Assembly (NCBI RefSeq): GCF_900114785.1
Contig: NZ_FOUG01000004.1
Span: 393,110-457,109, forward strand
Origin: Variovorax sp. OV329
GTDB lineage: Bacteria > Pseudomonadota > Gammaproteobacteria > Burkholderiales > Burkholderiaceae_C
Direction: 5' to 3'
Length of the DNA: 64,000 nt
Below, in pieces: positions 1 through 8,400 of this stretch. The notes beneath the pieces were generated by a model that worked only from the letters and a program-made list of their open reading frames with translations, made no database searches and was not told the DNA's origin. Each line of letters opens with the position of its first letter. The stretch's first letter is position 1. Position numbers and translations under genes: made by a program.

Positions 1-927
1 GGGCAACTCGAAGGCCGGCGCCAGGCCCGCAGGCACACGGCCCTCGCGCACCGTGCCCTGCAGCTGCCCGCCCATCTGCGCCCACAGCCCGGCAATGGCG
101 CGGGCGGCGAAGCTGTCGGGGTCGGGGTAGGCCACGATCCACGTGCCTTCGCCGCAGCCGGCCGGATAGGCGCCGCCGAAGCTGAATTGCGTGGCCTGGA
201 AGTCGCCGCGCATCGGCGTGCGCCAGTCGCCGCAGGCCTTGCCCTCGCCGCCCAGCGGCACCGACGTCGGGATGGCCACGCCGGCCAGCGGCGGCATCAC
301 GTCGATGCGCGCGACCTGGTTTGCCGTGTCGGGCGTGAAGCTCAGCTGCACCGACTTGAAGTTGACCAGCAGCGCATCGGCACCCGCGTTGTAGGCCCGC
401 AGCGGCCGGCCGTCGAATGCGCCCGGGTCGTGCGCGCCGGTGTCGAAGGCACTGCGGTCCAGCACGATGTCGCCGGCGATGCGCTGGATGCCCAGCGCCT
501 GCACCTTGCGCAGCAGCAGCCACAGGCGCTCGATCACCAGCTTGGGGTCGCCCTGGCCCTGGATGTAGAGGTTGCCCTCCAGCACGTTGCCGCGCACGGC
601 GCCGTCGGTGTAGACCGGCGTGCTCCAGGTGAAGGCCGGGCCCAGGATGTCCAGTCCGGCGTAGGTGGTGACCAGTTTCATCACCGAGGCCGGGTTCACC
701 GGCTCCTGGCTGCGCCAGGCCAGCCGCGGCGGGCGCTGGCCCTCGGCGTCGGCCACCAGCAGGGTCACGGCCTCGCGCGGCACCTTGGCGCGCACCAGGG
801 CGGCCTCGACTTCGCGGGGCAGCGTGCCGTCGCCGGGCGCCGCGACGGCGGCCAGCGAGACGGAGAGAAGAAGGGGGGCGAGAAGCGCGGCCATGCGGCG
901 CGCAGCGGTCTGAAAGGCCGTGGGCAT
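1..927 (-). CDS. dacB: D-alanyl-D-alanine carboxypeptidase/endopeptidase PBP4 (partial)
   Basis: This is the N-terminal 309 residues of a penicillin-binding protein 4 family enzyme (peptidase S13), which trims or cleaves peptidoglycan cross-links in the periplasm. A Sec signal peptide is visible at residues 1-30 (hydrophobic run AALLAPLLLSVSLAAVAA). The acyl-enzyme serine lies in an SxxK motif, NPASVMKLVTTYAGL, near residue 66. The large insertion typical of the family follows (GNLYIQGQGDPKL, then DIVLDRSAFD). The SxN and KTG motifs would lie beyond the window edge, so catalytic completeness cannot be judged. The start is the ATG at 927; an ATG 11 codons later would also leave a signal peptide. 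The gene diverges from the exporter gene with only about 34 bases between the starts. Confidence 0.9.
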   Translation of the reverse strand, partial: MPTAFQTAARRMAALLAPLLLSVSLAAVAAPGDGTLPREVEAALVRAKVPREAVTLLVADAEGQRPPRLAWRSQEPVNPASVMKLVTTYAGLDILGPAFTWSTPVYTDGAVRGNVLEGNLYIQGQGDPKLVIERLWLLLRKVQALGIQRIAGDIVLDRSAFDTGAHDPGAFDGRPLRAYNAGADALLVNFKSVQLSFTPDTANQVARIDVMPPLAGVAIPTSVPLGGEGKACGDWRTPMRGDFQATQFSFGGAYPAGCGEGTWIVAYPDPDSFAARAIAGLWAQMGGQLQGTVREGRVPAGLAPAFELP

Positions 928-961
928 GCCCCGAATTATCCGGCCCTGGATAATCCGGCCC

Positions 962-1987
962 ATGTCCCCGCCTGCCGTGCCCGCCCATCCGCCACCTCGT
1001 TTCTCTCCCCGGGCGATGGGCATGACGGCAGCCGTCGTCACGGTGACAGTGTGGACGGCCTTCATCATCATCGCCCGGGCCTCCGCAGGGCGCTCGCTCA
1101 CGCCCTTCGACATCACGCTGGCCCGCATCCTGGGCGCGAGCGTGGTGCTGGTGCCGTGGGGCGCCTGGCTGGTGGCCAAGGCACGGCGTGGCGGCAAGCG
1201 CGATTTCGGCTCTCTCTTCGGCCTGTCGCCGCTGCCGCTTCGCATCACGGCGCTGATCGGCGTCTTCGCGGGCGTCGCCTACGCCACGCTGGCCTACGCC
1301 GGCTTCTTCTACGCGCCGGCGGCCCATGCCTCGGTGCTGATGCCCGGTAGCCTGCCGCTGTGGACCGCGCTGCTGGCCGCCTGGGTGCTTCGCGATCGCA
1401 TCACGCCGCTGCGCGCGGCCGGCCTGGCGCTGATCGTGGCCGGCGACCTGCTGGTGGGCGGGCGCAGCCTGCTGCATGCCTGGAGCGGCGGCAGCGAGGT
1501 GTGGAAGGGCGACCTGCTCTTCATGAGCGCCGCCTTCTGCTGGGGCTGCTACAGCGTGGTGGCCCGCAAGCACGGGCTCGACGCGGTGCGCGCCACCATC
1601 GCGCTCACCGTGTTCGCCTTCATGAGCTTCGTGCCGGTGTACGGGCTGCTGTGCCTGGCCGGCTGGGTGCACTCCAACATCGGCACCGCGCCCTGGGGCG
1701 AGTTCGCCTTCCAGATGCTGTTCCAGGGCCTGGGCTCGGTCGTGATCTCGGGCATCAGCTTCACCCGCATGGTCCAGCACTTCGGGCCGGTGCGCACCAC
1801 CATGATCACGGCGCTGGTGCCGGGCCTGTCGGCATTGGGCGCGGTGCTGTTCCTGAACGAGCCGCTGTACTGGAACCTGATCGCCGGCCTGCTGCTGGTG
1901 ACGGCCGGCATCCTCTTCGGCGTGCAGCGCACGGCGGCGGCCCGGCCGCAGGCGCCGGTGGCGGCGCGCGGGGCCTCGGGCGCATGA
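962..1987 (+). CDS. DMT-family transporter with two EamA domains
   Basis: This is an inner-membrane protein of about 341 residues with roughly ten hydrophobic segments in two EamA repeats, typical of drug/metabolite transporter superfamily exporters. The substrate cannot be told from sequence. The second repeat ends with the usual LVPGLSALGAVLFLNEPLYWN and a final helix, followed by a basic Ala-rich tail. The frame is open upstream to an ATG at 920, but that start would overlap the divergent dacB start. I prefer the ATG at 962; ATGs at 1016 and 1022 are also possible. The stop codon overlaps the tsaB start (ATGA), so the two genes are probably co-transcribed. Confidence 0.85.
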   Translation: MSPPAVPAHPPPRFSPRAMGMTAAVVTVTVWTAFIIIARASAGRSLTPFDITLARILGASVVLVPWGAWLVAKARRGGKRDFGSLFGLSPLPLRITALIGVFAGVAYATLAYAGFFYAPAAHASVLMPGSLPLWTALLAAWVLRDRITPLRAAGLALIVAGDLLVGGRSLLHAWSGGSEVWKGDLLFMSAAFCWGCYSVVARKHGLDAVRATIALTVFAFMSFVPVYGLLCLAGWVHSNIGTAPWGEFAFQMLFQGLGSVVISGISFTRMVQHFGPVRTTMITALVPGLSALGAVLFLNEPLYWNLIAGLLLVTAGILFGVQRTAAARPQAPVAARGASGA

Positions 1988-2667
1988 TGGCCCGCCTGCT
2001 TGCCTTCGACACCAGCACCGAGACGCTCTCGGTGGCCGTGCGCCACGGCGACGCGCTGCTCGAGCGCAGCGGCGAGGGCGGGGCGCAGGCTTCATCCACG
2101 CTCATCCCGCTGATCCAGTCGCTGCTGGCCGAGGCCGGCCTCACGCTGCGCGAACTCGACGCCATCGCCTTCGGCCGCGGGCCGGGCTCCTTCACCGGGC
2201 TGCGCACCGCCTGCTCGGTGGCGCAGGGCCTGGGCTTCGGCGCCGGCGTGCCGCTGCTGCCGGTGGACACGCTGCTGGCCGTGGCCGAGGAAGCGCGCGA
2301 GCGCTTCGGCGCGCAGCAGGTGCTGGCGGTGCTGGACGCGCGCATGGAGCAGGTCTACAGCGCCGCCTACGACTTCGCCGCCAGCCCCGCCCCCGAGGTC
2401 GAGCCGCAGCTGACGGCGCCTGAAGAACTGGTGCTGACGCCCGGCTACGTGCTGGCCGGCAACGCCTTCGATGCCTATGGCGAGCGGCTGCCAGCCGGGG
2501 CCGCACGCCACCCGGCGCTGCCGACCGCGGCCGCCATGCTGCGCCTCGCCCCCACCATGCTGGCGGCGGGTCGCACGGTGTCGCCGGCGGACGCGTGGCC
2601 GCTCTACGTTCGCGATAAAGTGGCGCAGACCACGGCCGAACGGGCCGCGGCCAAGCAAGCCAACTGA
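1984..2667 (+). CDS. tsaB: tRNA threonylcarbamoyladenosine biosynthesis protein TsaB
   Basis: TsaB is the non-catalytic partner of TsaD in making N6-threonylcarbamoyladenosine at position 37 of ANN-decoding tRNAs. The 227-residue protein has the ASKHA-fold start LLAFDTSTETLSVAV and the family signature GRGPGSFTGLRTACSVAQGL near residues 62-81. Its length is normal. The start overlaps the stop of the upstream exporter gene (ATGATGG, giving a second possible Met one codon later). rimI follows 16 bases downstream; a tsaB-rimI pairing is common in proteobacteria. Confidence 0.95.
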   Translation: MMARLLAFDTSTETLSVAVRHGDALLERSGEGGAQASSTLIPLIQSLLAEAGLTLRELDAIAFGRGPGSFTGLRTACSVAQGLGFGAGVPLLPVDTLLAVAEEARERFGAQQVLAVLDARMEQVYSAAYDFAASPAPEVEPQLTAPEELVLTPGYVLAGNAFDAYGERLPAGAARHPALPTAAAMLRLAPTMLAAGRTVSPADAWPLYVRDKVAQTTAERAAAKQAN

Positions 2668-2683
2668 CACCCTTCCTTTTCTC

Positions 2684-3193
2684 ATGAGCGCGGTACTGCA
2701 TTCCTTCGAAGCGCGGCTGGAGCCCCTCACGCCCGAGTGGGTGGATGCGGTCGTGGCCGTGGAGCAGCGCGCCTACACGCATCCCTGGACGCGCGGCAAC
2801 TTCATCGATTCGCTGGCCGTGGGCTACCACTGCCAGATGCTGGTGGCGGGCCATACGCTGCTGGGCTACTTCGTGGCCATGAAGGGCGTGGACGAGGTGC
2901 ACCTGCTCAACATCACCGTGGCGCCGGAGTACCAGCGCCAGGGCTGGGCGCCGCTGATGCTGGAGGCGCTGTGCGGCTGGTCGCGCGGCCAGGGCGCGCA
3001 GTGGCTGTGGCTGGAAGTGCGTGCGAGCAACCAGCGCGCCATGGACGTCTACGCCCGCAAGGGCTTCCGCCGCGTGGGCGTGCGCAAGGGCTACTACCCG
3101 GCATTCGACAACCGGCGCGAGGACGCCATCGTCATGAGCCTGCGCCTGGACGAGAGCGACACCGCCTGGGGCGGCGTCCACGCATTGAAATGA
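2684..3193 (+). CDS. rimI: Ribosomal protein S18-alanine N-acetyltransferase RimI
   Basis: This is a GNAT-fold acetyltransferase of 169 residues that acetylates the N-terminal alanine of ribosomal protein S18 using acetyl-CoA. The acetyl-CoA-binding motif A is seen as LLNITVAPEYQRQGWAPLML, and the family-typical LEVRASNQRAMDVYARKGF and YYPAFDNRREDAIVMSL segments follow. It sits directly after tsaB, the usual place for rimI. The stop overlaps the next start (ATGA), which implies translational coupling. Substrate assignment rests on family and context. Confidence 0.9.
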   Translation: MSAVLHSFEARLEPLTPEWVDAVVAVEQRAYTHPWTRGNFIDSLAVGYHCQMLVAGHTLLGYFVAMKGVDEVHLLNITVAPEYQRQGWAPLMLEALCGWSRGQGAQWLWLEVRASNQRAMDVYARKGFRRVGVRKGYYPAFDNRREDAIVMSLRLDESDTAWGGVHALK

Positions 3194-3942
3194 ACGACGC
3201 CGTGGCCGACGACGACATCGACGACAGCGCCCAGGCGCGCGAGGTGCTGCAGCTGGACGCCCGCCGGCGCGAGATGCTGGAGCTGATGGGCGTGCGCCTG
3301 TGGTGGCCCGAACCCAAGGCGGCGCCGCCGTCCGGGGCTGCGGTCAGGGCGTCGATGCGCGAGGCCGCGCCGAGCGCGGCGCCCGCCCGTTCCGCACCTC
3401 CACGAAGCACCGCGGCCGCCACCGACGGCTTGCTGGCCGATCTCCCGCGGCGCCTCTTCGGCGGGGAAGCCGCCACCGGCGGCTGGCTGATCGTGGCCGA
3501 CCTGCCGCCCGACATGCTGGGCGGCTACGGCGATGCGCTGGCCGGCGACGAAGGCCGGCTGCTGGCGAACATGCTGCGCGCCCTGCGCGTGGACGGCGGC
3601 GAAGTGCCGGTCCACCTGGTGCGCGTGCACCGCGGCGGCAGCGTGCAGTCCGGCGAGGGGATGCCGCGCCCGCTCGATGAGGTGCTTGGCAATGGATGCG
3701 CGCCGTTGGCGCCACGCATCGTCCTGACGCTCGGCCCGCTGGCCGCCCAGGCGCTGCTGCGCCGCGCCGGCCCCATCGGCAAGCTGCGCGGGCAGGCCCA
3801 GTCGCTGCCGGAGGACGGCCCGATGGCCGGTGCGCCCGCCCTGGCCAGCTATCCGCTCACCTACCTGCTGCGCAACGGCGCCGAGAAGGCCAAGGCCTGG
3901 GCCGACCTCTGCCAGGCCGCTGCACTGGCCGCCGGCCGGTAA
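3190..3942 (+). CDS. Degenerate uracil-DNA glycosylase superfamily protein
   Basis: This 250-residue protein resembles family 4/5 uracil-DNA glycosylases only in its C-terminal half. [25 protein letters not shown] and [22 protein letters not shown] match the segments that in active enzymes read ILALGxxAAxxLL, LRGxxH and TYHPxYLLR. The usual GEAPGxxED motif is replaced by [14 protein letters not shown], the HP motif histidine is missing, and only two cysteines exist, so the [4Fe-4S] cluster ligands are gone. Residues 50-80 are a low-complexity Ala/Pro/Ser/Arg linker. It is coupled to rimI by an ATGA overlap. I infer a non-catalytic or altered descendant; the function is unknown. Confidence 0.75.
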   Translation: MNDAVADDDIDDSAQAREVLQLDARRREMLELMGVRLWWPEPKAAPPSGAAVRASMREAAPSAAPARSAPPRSTAAATDGLLADLPRRLFGGEAATGGWLIVADLPPDMLGGYGDALAGDEGRLLANMLRALRVDGGEVPVHLVRVHRGGSVQSGEGMPRPLDEVLGNGCAPLAPRIVLTLGPLAAQALLRRAGPIGKLRGQAQSLPEDGPMAGAPALASYPLTYLLRNGAEKAKAWADLCQAAALAAGR

Positions 3943-3983
3943 CGCCCCTGGGCGGCGGGGCGGCCCAACTAAAATCCAGCCCC

Positions 3984-4808
3984 ATGACTTTCCTCGACCA
4001 GCTGCAAAGGGCGGCCCGGACAAACCGCTCGCTGCTGTGCGTGGGCCTCGACCCCGAACCCAAGCGCTTCCCCGGCGCCATGCAGGGTGACGCAAGCCGC
4101 ATCTACGACTTCTGCGCCCGCATCGTCGACGCCACGGCCGACCTGGCCATCGCCTTCAAGCCGCAGATCGCCTACTTCGCCGCCCACCGTGCCGAGGACC
4201 AGCTGGAAAAGCTGATGGAGCACATGCGCCGCAACGCGCCCCACGTGCCCACCATCCTGGACGCCAAGCGCGGCGACATCGGCTCCACCGCCGAGCAGTA
4301 CGCGGTGGAGGCCTTCGAGCGCTACGGCGCCGATTCGGTGACGCTGTCGCCCTTCATGGGCTTCGATTCGGTGTCGCCCTACCTGCAGTACCACGGCAAG
4401 GGCGCCTTCCTGCTGTGCCGAACCAGCAACCCCGGCGGCGACGACCTGCAAGCGCAGCGCCTGGCCAGTGTCGACGGTGAGCCGCTGCTGTACGAGCACG
4501 TGGCGCGCCTGGCCCAGGGGCCGTGGAACCTCAACGGCCAGCTGGGCCTGGTGGTGGGCGCCACCTACCCGGCCGAGATCGAGCGGGTGCGCGCCCTGGC
4601 GCCCACCGTGCCGCTGCTGATCCCCGGCGTGGGCGCCCAAGGCGGCGATGCGGTGGCCACCGTCAAGGCCGGCTGGCGCGAGGACGCGCCGATCATCGTC
4701 AACTCCTCGCGGGCCATCTGCTACGCCTCTTCGGGCGACGACTTCGAGGCCGCGGCGCGCCGCGTGGCCACCCAGACGCGCGACGCGCTGGAGCAGGCCA
4801 AGGGCTGA
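3984..4808 (+). CDS. pyrF: Orotidine 5'-phosphate decarboxylase
   Basis: This enzyme carries out the last step of UMP synthesis, decarboxylating orotidine monophosphate in the cytosol. The 274-residue protein belongs to the longer 'type 2' PyrF group. The catalytic Asp-Lys-Asp array is visible in [17 protein letters not shown], with [14 protein letters not shown] at the N-terminus and [11 protein letters not shown] plus [12 protein letters not shown] forming the phosphate-binding loop region. The ATG at 3984 lies 41 bases after the preceding stop, and the spacing allows co-transcription with the tsaB-rimI group. Confidence 0.96.
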   Translation: MTFLDQLQRAARTNRSLLCVGLDPEPKRFPGAMQGDASRIYDFCARIVDATADLAIAFKPQIAYFAAHRAEDQLEKLMEHMRRNAPHVPTILDAKRGDIGSTAEQYAVEAFERYGADSVTLSPFMGFDSVSPYLQYHGKGAFLLCRTSNPGGDDLQAQRLASVDGEPLLYEHVARLAQGPWNLNGQLGLVVGATYPAEIERVRALAPTVPLLIPGVGAQGGDAVATVKAGWREDAPIIVNSSRAICYASSGDDFEAAARRVATQTRDALEQAKG

Positions 4809-4918
4809 TCCGCTGGCCCGCCGACGCGGCCAATGGATCGGATTGGGCCTGAAGCTCCGCAAGGCGCTTCGACAATTCCTGTCAGTCCGCTGGCCCACTT
4901 GTGCCCGCAAAAGCCATA

Positions 4919-4933
4919 AAAAGTCACACTTTT
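4919..4933. promoter_or_regulatory. Perfect inverted repeat upstream of the DUF1800 gene
   Basis: AAAAGT-CAC-ACTTTT is a perfect 6-base inverted repeat with a 3-base centre, in an AT-rich patch within the 240-base gap between pyrF and the DUF1800 gene. It is followed by GC-rich sequence rather than a T-tract, so it does not look like a terminator. It could be a regulator-binding site for the DUF1800/DUF1501 operon. This is inference from symmetry and position only. Confidence 0.35.
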
Positions 4934-5048
4934 CGGGCCCAGCGCATACCTTCTTCCGTCATTTGAGCTGCCGGCCTGCCGCGCGGCGGTGCGGCATGGG
5001 GCTTGCCTTCCATGCCCCAGGCGCGCCTGCGCCGAGGAGCGAGGAAAC

Positions 5049-6878
5049 ATGGTCGAAGAAGAAATCATGGCCGGCCCGGCGGGCTTGGCCGAGCAAGCCG
5101 TGCCCGCCCGCACGGCAGCCACTGCGGCAACTGCTGCGTCTGCGGCCACACCGGACGCCACCGGCGCGACCGGGCCCGCAGCCGCTGCGGCCCTCGCTGC
5201 CGCTGCCCTGCTGGCCGCCTGCGGAGGTGGTGGCGGAGGCAGCGACAACGGCGGCGGCGCAGCGCCCGGCGGCAGCACGTCCGGCTCGCTGGCGCCGCTG
5301 GCGAATTCGCCCACTGGCAGCAGCTATGCCTACACCAGCGCCAAGAGCGATGCCGAGGCGGCGCGCTTCCTGATCCAGGCGCAGGGCTACGCCACCGACA
5401 GCGACATCGCGGCCGTGCGCTCGCAGGGCTACCTGCCCTGGCTTGCCGGGCAGTTCGATGCCGCGCCCACGCAAAGCGGCTGGGACTGGTTCAACGGCAA
5501 GTACCAGGCCGTGACCAACCTGAGCTTCGACAACATGATCTGGGCGCAGCTCATGGGCTCGAGCGACGGCATGCGCAAGCGCATGGCGCTGGCGCTGTCG
5601 GAGATCTTCGTGGTCTCGGGCAACGACATCGGCTCCAGCTTTCCCCATCACATGATGGCGCAGTACTGGGACACGCTGGTAGCCGGCGTCACCGGCAACT
5701 TCCGCACCCTGCTGGAGGACATCAGCCTCAACCCGGCGATGGGCCACTACCTCAACACCAAGGGCAACCAGAAGGAGAACAGCCAGGGCCGGCAGCCGGA
5801 CGAGAACTATGCGCGCGAGGTCATGCAGCTCATGACCATCGGCCTGGTGCAACTTGACAGCAAGGGCCAGCCGAAGACCGCCGGTGACGGCACCCGGTTG
5901 GACTCCTACACGCAGGACGACGTGACCAACCTGGCGCGCGTCTTCACCGGCTACGACCTGAACGTGGCGGCCGGCGAGGAGAACGCAGGCGTCAGCACCC
6001 TGTGGACCACGCGGCCGATGGCGCTGTTCGCGGCGCGCCACTCGACGATGGCGGCCAACTTCCTGGGCGCCTCGGTGCCGGGCGGCACCGACGGCAAGGC
6101 GGCGCTGAAGATCGCGCTGGACACGCTGCACGGCCATCCCAATGTCGGCCCCTTCATCGGCAAGCAGCTGATCCAGCGCCTGGTCACCAGCAACCCCAGC
6201 CCCGACTACGTGGGCCGCGTGACCGCGGTGTTCGAGAACAACGGTGCCGGCGTGCGCGGCGACATGCGCAGCGTGTTCGCCGCCGTGGTGCTGGACAACG
6301 AGGCACGCGGCCCGGCAGGCCTGTCGGACGCCAACTTCGGACGGCTGCGCGAGCCGATGCTGCGGCTGGTGCAATGGGGCCGCACCTTCGGCATCGGTTC
6401 CGCGCTGGGCACCTGGGGCATCGGCAACACGAGCGACAACGCGAACGGCCTGGGCCAGAGCCCGCTGCGCTCGCCCTCTGTGTTCAACTTCTTCAGGCCG
6501 GGCTACGTGCCGCCTTCCACCGCGATCGCCGGCAACGGCATGGTGGCGCCGGAGTTCCAGCTGGTGAACGAGACCACGGTCGGTGGCTACCTCAACTTCC
6601 TGCAGAACCGCATCTCGATCGGCAGCGGCTTCAACAAGGACGTGATCGCCAGCTACAACAGCGAGAAGGCCATCGTGCTCGACGCCTCGGCGCTGGTGGA
6701 TCGGCTCAATCTGCTGATGTGCGGCGGCCAGCTCTCCAAGGCCAGCACCGACCTCATGAAGGGCGCGCTGGCCACGCCGGCCCTGACCGCAGCCAGCACC
6801 GACGCCAACAAGATGAACCGCATCTACGCAGCGGTCCTGATGGTGATGGGCTGCCCCGAATACCTCGTCCAGAAATAA
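5049..6878 (+). CDS. DUF1800 domain-containing lipoprotein
   Basis: This is a 609-residue DUF1800 family protein of unknown biochemical function. Such proteins are usually encoded directly before a DUF1501 protein, as here. The N-terminus is an unusually long Ala/Thr-rich stretch (residues 1-50) leading to a hydrophobic run and a lipobox, LLAAC, followed by a Gly-rich linker. This suggests an exported lipoprotein, although the n-region is longer than normal. Recognisable DUF1800 segments include GMRKRMALALSEIFVVS, PDENYAREVMQLMTIGLV, NLARVFTGYDL and SPSVFNFFRPGYVPP. The ATG at 5049 is preceded by the Shine-Dalgarno-like GAGGAGCGAGGAA, so an in-frame ATG at 4989 is not preferred. Confidence 0.88.
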   Translation: MVEEEIMAGPAGLAEQAVPARTAATAATAASAATPDATGATGPAAAAALAAAALLAACGGGGGGSDNGGGAAPGGSTSGSLAPLANSPTGSSYAYTSAKSDAEAARFLIQAQGYATDSDIAAVRSQGYLPWLAGQFDAAPTQSGWDWFNGKYQAVTNLSFDNMIWAQLMGSSDGMRKRMALALSEIFVVSGNDIGSSFPHHMMAQYWDTLVAGVTGNFRTLLEDISLNPAMGHYLNTKGNQKENSQGRQPDENYAREVMQLMTIGLVQLDSKGQPKTAGDGTRLDSYTQDDVTNLARVFTGYDLNVAAGEENAGVSTLWTTRPMALFAARHSTMAANFLGASVPGGTDGKAALKIALDTLHGHPNVGPFIGKQLIQRLVTSNPSPDYVGRVTAVFENNGAGVRGDMRSVFAAVVLDNEARGPAGLSDANFGRLREPMLRLVQWGRTFGIGSALGTWGIGNTSDNANGLGQSPLRSPSVFNFFRPGYVPPSTAIAGNGMVAPEFQLVNETTVGGYLNFLQNRISIGSGFNKDVIASYNSEKAIVLDASALVDRLNLLMCGGQLSKASTDLMKGALATPALTAASTDANKMNRIYAAVLMVMGCPEYLVQK

Positions 6879-6888
6879 GGCGGCCCAC

Positions 6889-8400
6889 ATGCACTACATC
6901 GATCCCAAGGGCCACACCCGCCGCGCCTTCCTGCGACGTTCCGGCGCGCTGGCCATGGCCGGCACCGCCACGCCCTTCGCGCTGAGCCTGTCGGCCATGA
7001 GCGATGCCGCCGCGCAGACGGCCACCGACTACAAGGCGCTGGTCTGCGTCTTCCTGTATGGCGGCTGCGACTATTCCAACACCGTCATTCCCTACGACGA
7101 CCTGAGCTACAACCAGTACAGCACCATCCGCGTGCCGCAGGCCTCGGGCGGCATCGCCATCGCCAAGGACACGGCGCTGGCCGCCACGGCGCTCAATCCG
7201 ACCGTGGCCCTTCCCAATGGGCGGCAATTCGCGCTGCACCCGCAGATGACCGCGCTCAAGGGCCTGTTCGATGCCGGCACGGCGGCCGTGCAGCTCAACG
7301 TGGGCCCGCTGGTGGTTCCGCTGTCGCGCGCGCTCTACAACAACAGCAACAAGAAGCTGTACCCGGCGCCGCCCAAGCTCTTCTCGCACAACGACCAGCA
7401 GTCGACCTGGCAGTCGTCCTCGCCCGAGGGCTCCACCATCGGCTGGGGCGGCAACATCGGCGACCTGGTGATGGGCGGCAACGGCAACTCGCTGTTCACC
7501 TGCATCTCGGTGTCGGGCAACGCCGTCTTCCTGTCGGGCGACAACGCGCTGCAATACCAGGTGAGCACCGGCGGTGCGGTGAAGATCAACAGCGTGAGCG
7601 GCACCGGCAGCGTGTTCGGCTCCAACACGGTGAAATCCGCCATGGCGCAGCTCGCGCAGCAGGCGCGCAGCCACAACCTGGAGAACGAATACAACAAGGT
7701 GACAAAGCGCGCGGTGGACGCCGAAGGCCAGATCACCAGTGCCATCAGCGGTGTCACCTATCCCATCAACAACACCGGCGCAGCCGGCTCCTTTCCCGAC
7801 ACGGGCCTGGGCCGCCAGCTGGCGATGGTGGCGCGCCTGATCCGCGGACAGGGCGCGCTGGGTGCCAGGCGGCAGGTGTTCTTCGTCTCCATGGGCGGCT
7901 TCGACCTGCACGACAACCTTATCGGCAGCCAGGGGCCGCTGCTCAAGCAGCTCAGCGATGCGATGTCGGCCTTCCAGGGCGCCATGGCCACCGCCGGCCT
8001 GGGCGACAAGGTCACGACCTTCACTGCCTCCGACTTCGGCCGCACGCTGGCGTCGAACGGCGACGGCACCGACCACGGCTGGGGCAACCACCACTTCATG
8101 GTGGGCGGCGCGGTCAAGGGCAACGCCATCTACGGCTACGCGCCGCCGGTGAGCATCATCAACGACAGCAAGCTCGCGGGCTACGAGGGCCACGTGGGCC
8201 AGGGCCGCCTTATTCCCACCACCTCGGTGGACCAGTACGGCGCCACCATGGGCAAGTGGTTCGGCCTGAACGACGCGCAGCTGGCCGAGATCCTGCCCAA
8301 CCTGAAGAACTTCGGCGGTTCGCTGACGGCGAACGAAACCGCGGGCGCCAGCGTGACCTACGACTATCCGAAGGACGTGGGGTTCATGAAGCCGGCCTGA
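6889..8400 (+). CDS. DUF1501 domain-containing protein, Tat-exported
   Basis: This 503-residue DUF1501 protein belongs to the alkaline-phosphatase-like/sulfatase-like fold group. It begins with a twin-arginine signal, HTRRAFLRRSGALAMAGTA, which implies folding before export. Family segments include LVCVFLYGGCDYSNTVIPYD, FFVSMGGFDLHDN, FTASDFGRTLASNGDGTDHGWGNHHFMVGG and SVDQYGATMGKWFGL. It starts 10 bases after the DUF1800 gene, so they form one operon. The role of the pair is not established. The 3' end overlaps the convergent IclR-type gene by 17 bases. Confidence 0.9.
   Translation: MHYIDPKGHTRRAFLRRSGALAMAGTATPFALSLSAMSDAAAQTATDYKALVCVFLYGGCDYSNTVIPYDDLSYNQYSTIRVPQASGGIAIAKDTALAATALNPTVALPNGRQFALHPQMTALKGLFDAGTAAVQLNVGPLVVPLSRALYNNSNKKLYPAPPKLFSHNDQQSTWQSSSPEGSTIGWGGNIGDLVMGGNGNSLFTCISVSGNAVFLSGDNALQYQVSTGGAVKINSVSGTGSVFGSNTVKSAMAQLAQQARSHNLENEYNKVTKRAVDAEGQITSAISGVTYPINNTGAAGSFPDTGLGRQLAMVARLIRGQGALGARRQVFFVSMGGFDLHDNLIGSQGPLLKQLSDAMSAFQGAMATAGLGDKVTTFTASDFGRTLASNGDGTDHGWGNHHFMVGGAVKGNAIYGYAPPVSIINDSKLAGYEGHVGQGRLIPTTSVDQYGATMGKWFGLNDAQLAEILPNLKNFGGSLTANETAGASVTYDYPKDVGFMKPA

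Noticed and set aside
4959..6890. Long open frame of 643 codons on the minus strand opposite the DUF1800 gene
   Set aside because: It is rich in Gly, Val, His and Arg with no family motif, and mirrors a well-supported gene on the other strand; this is a usual effect of very high GC.
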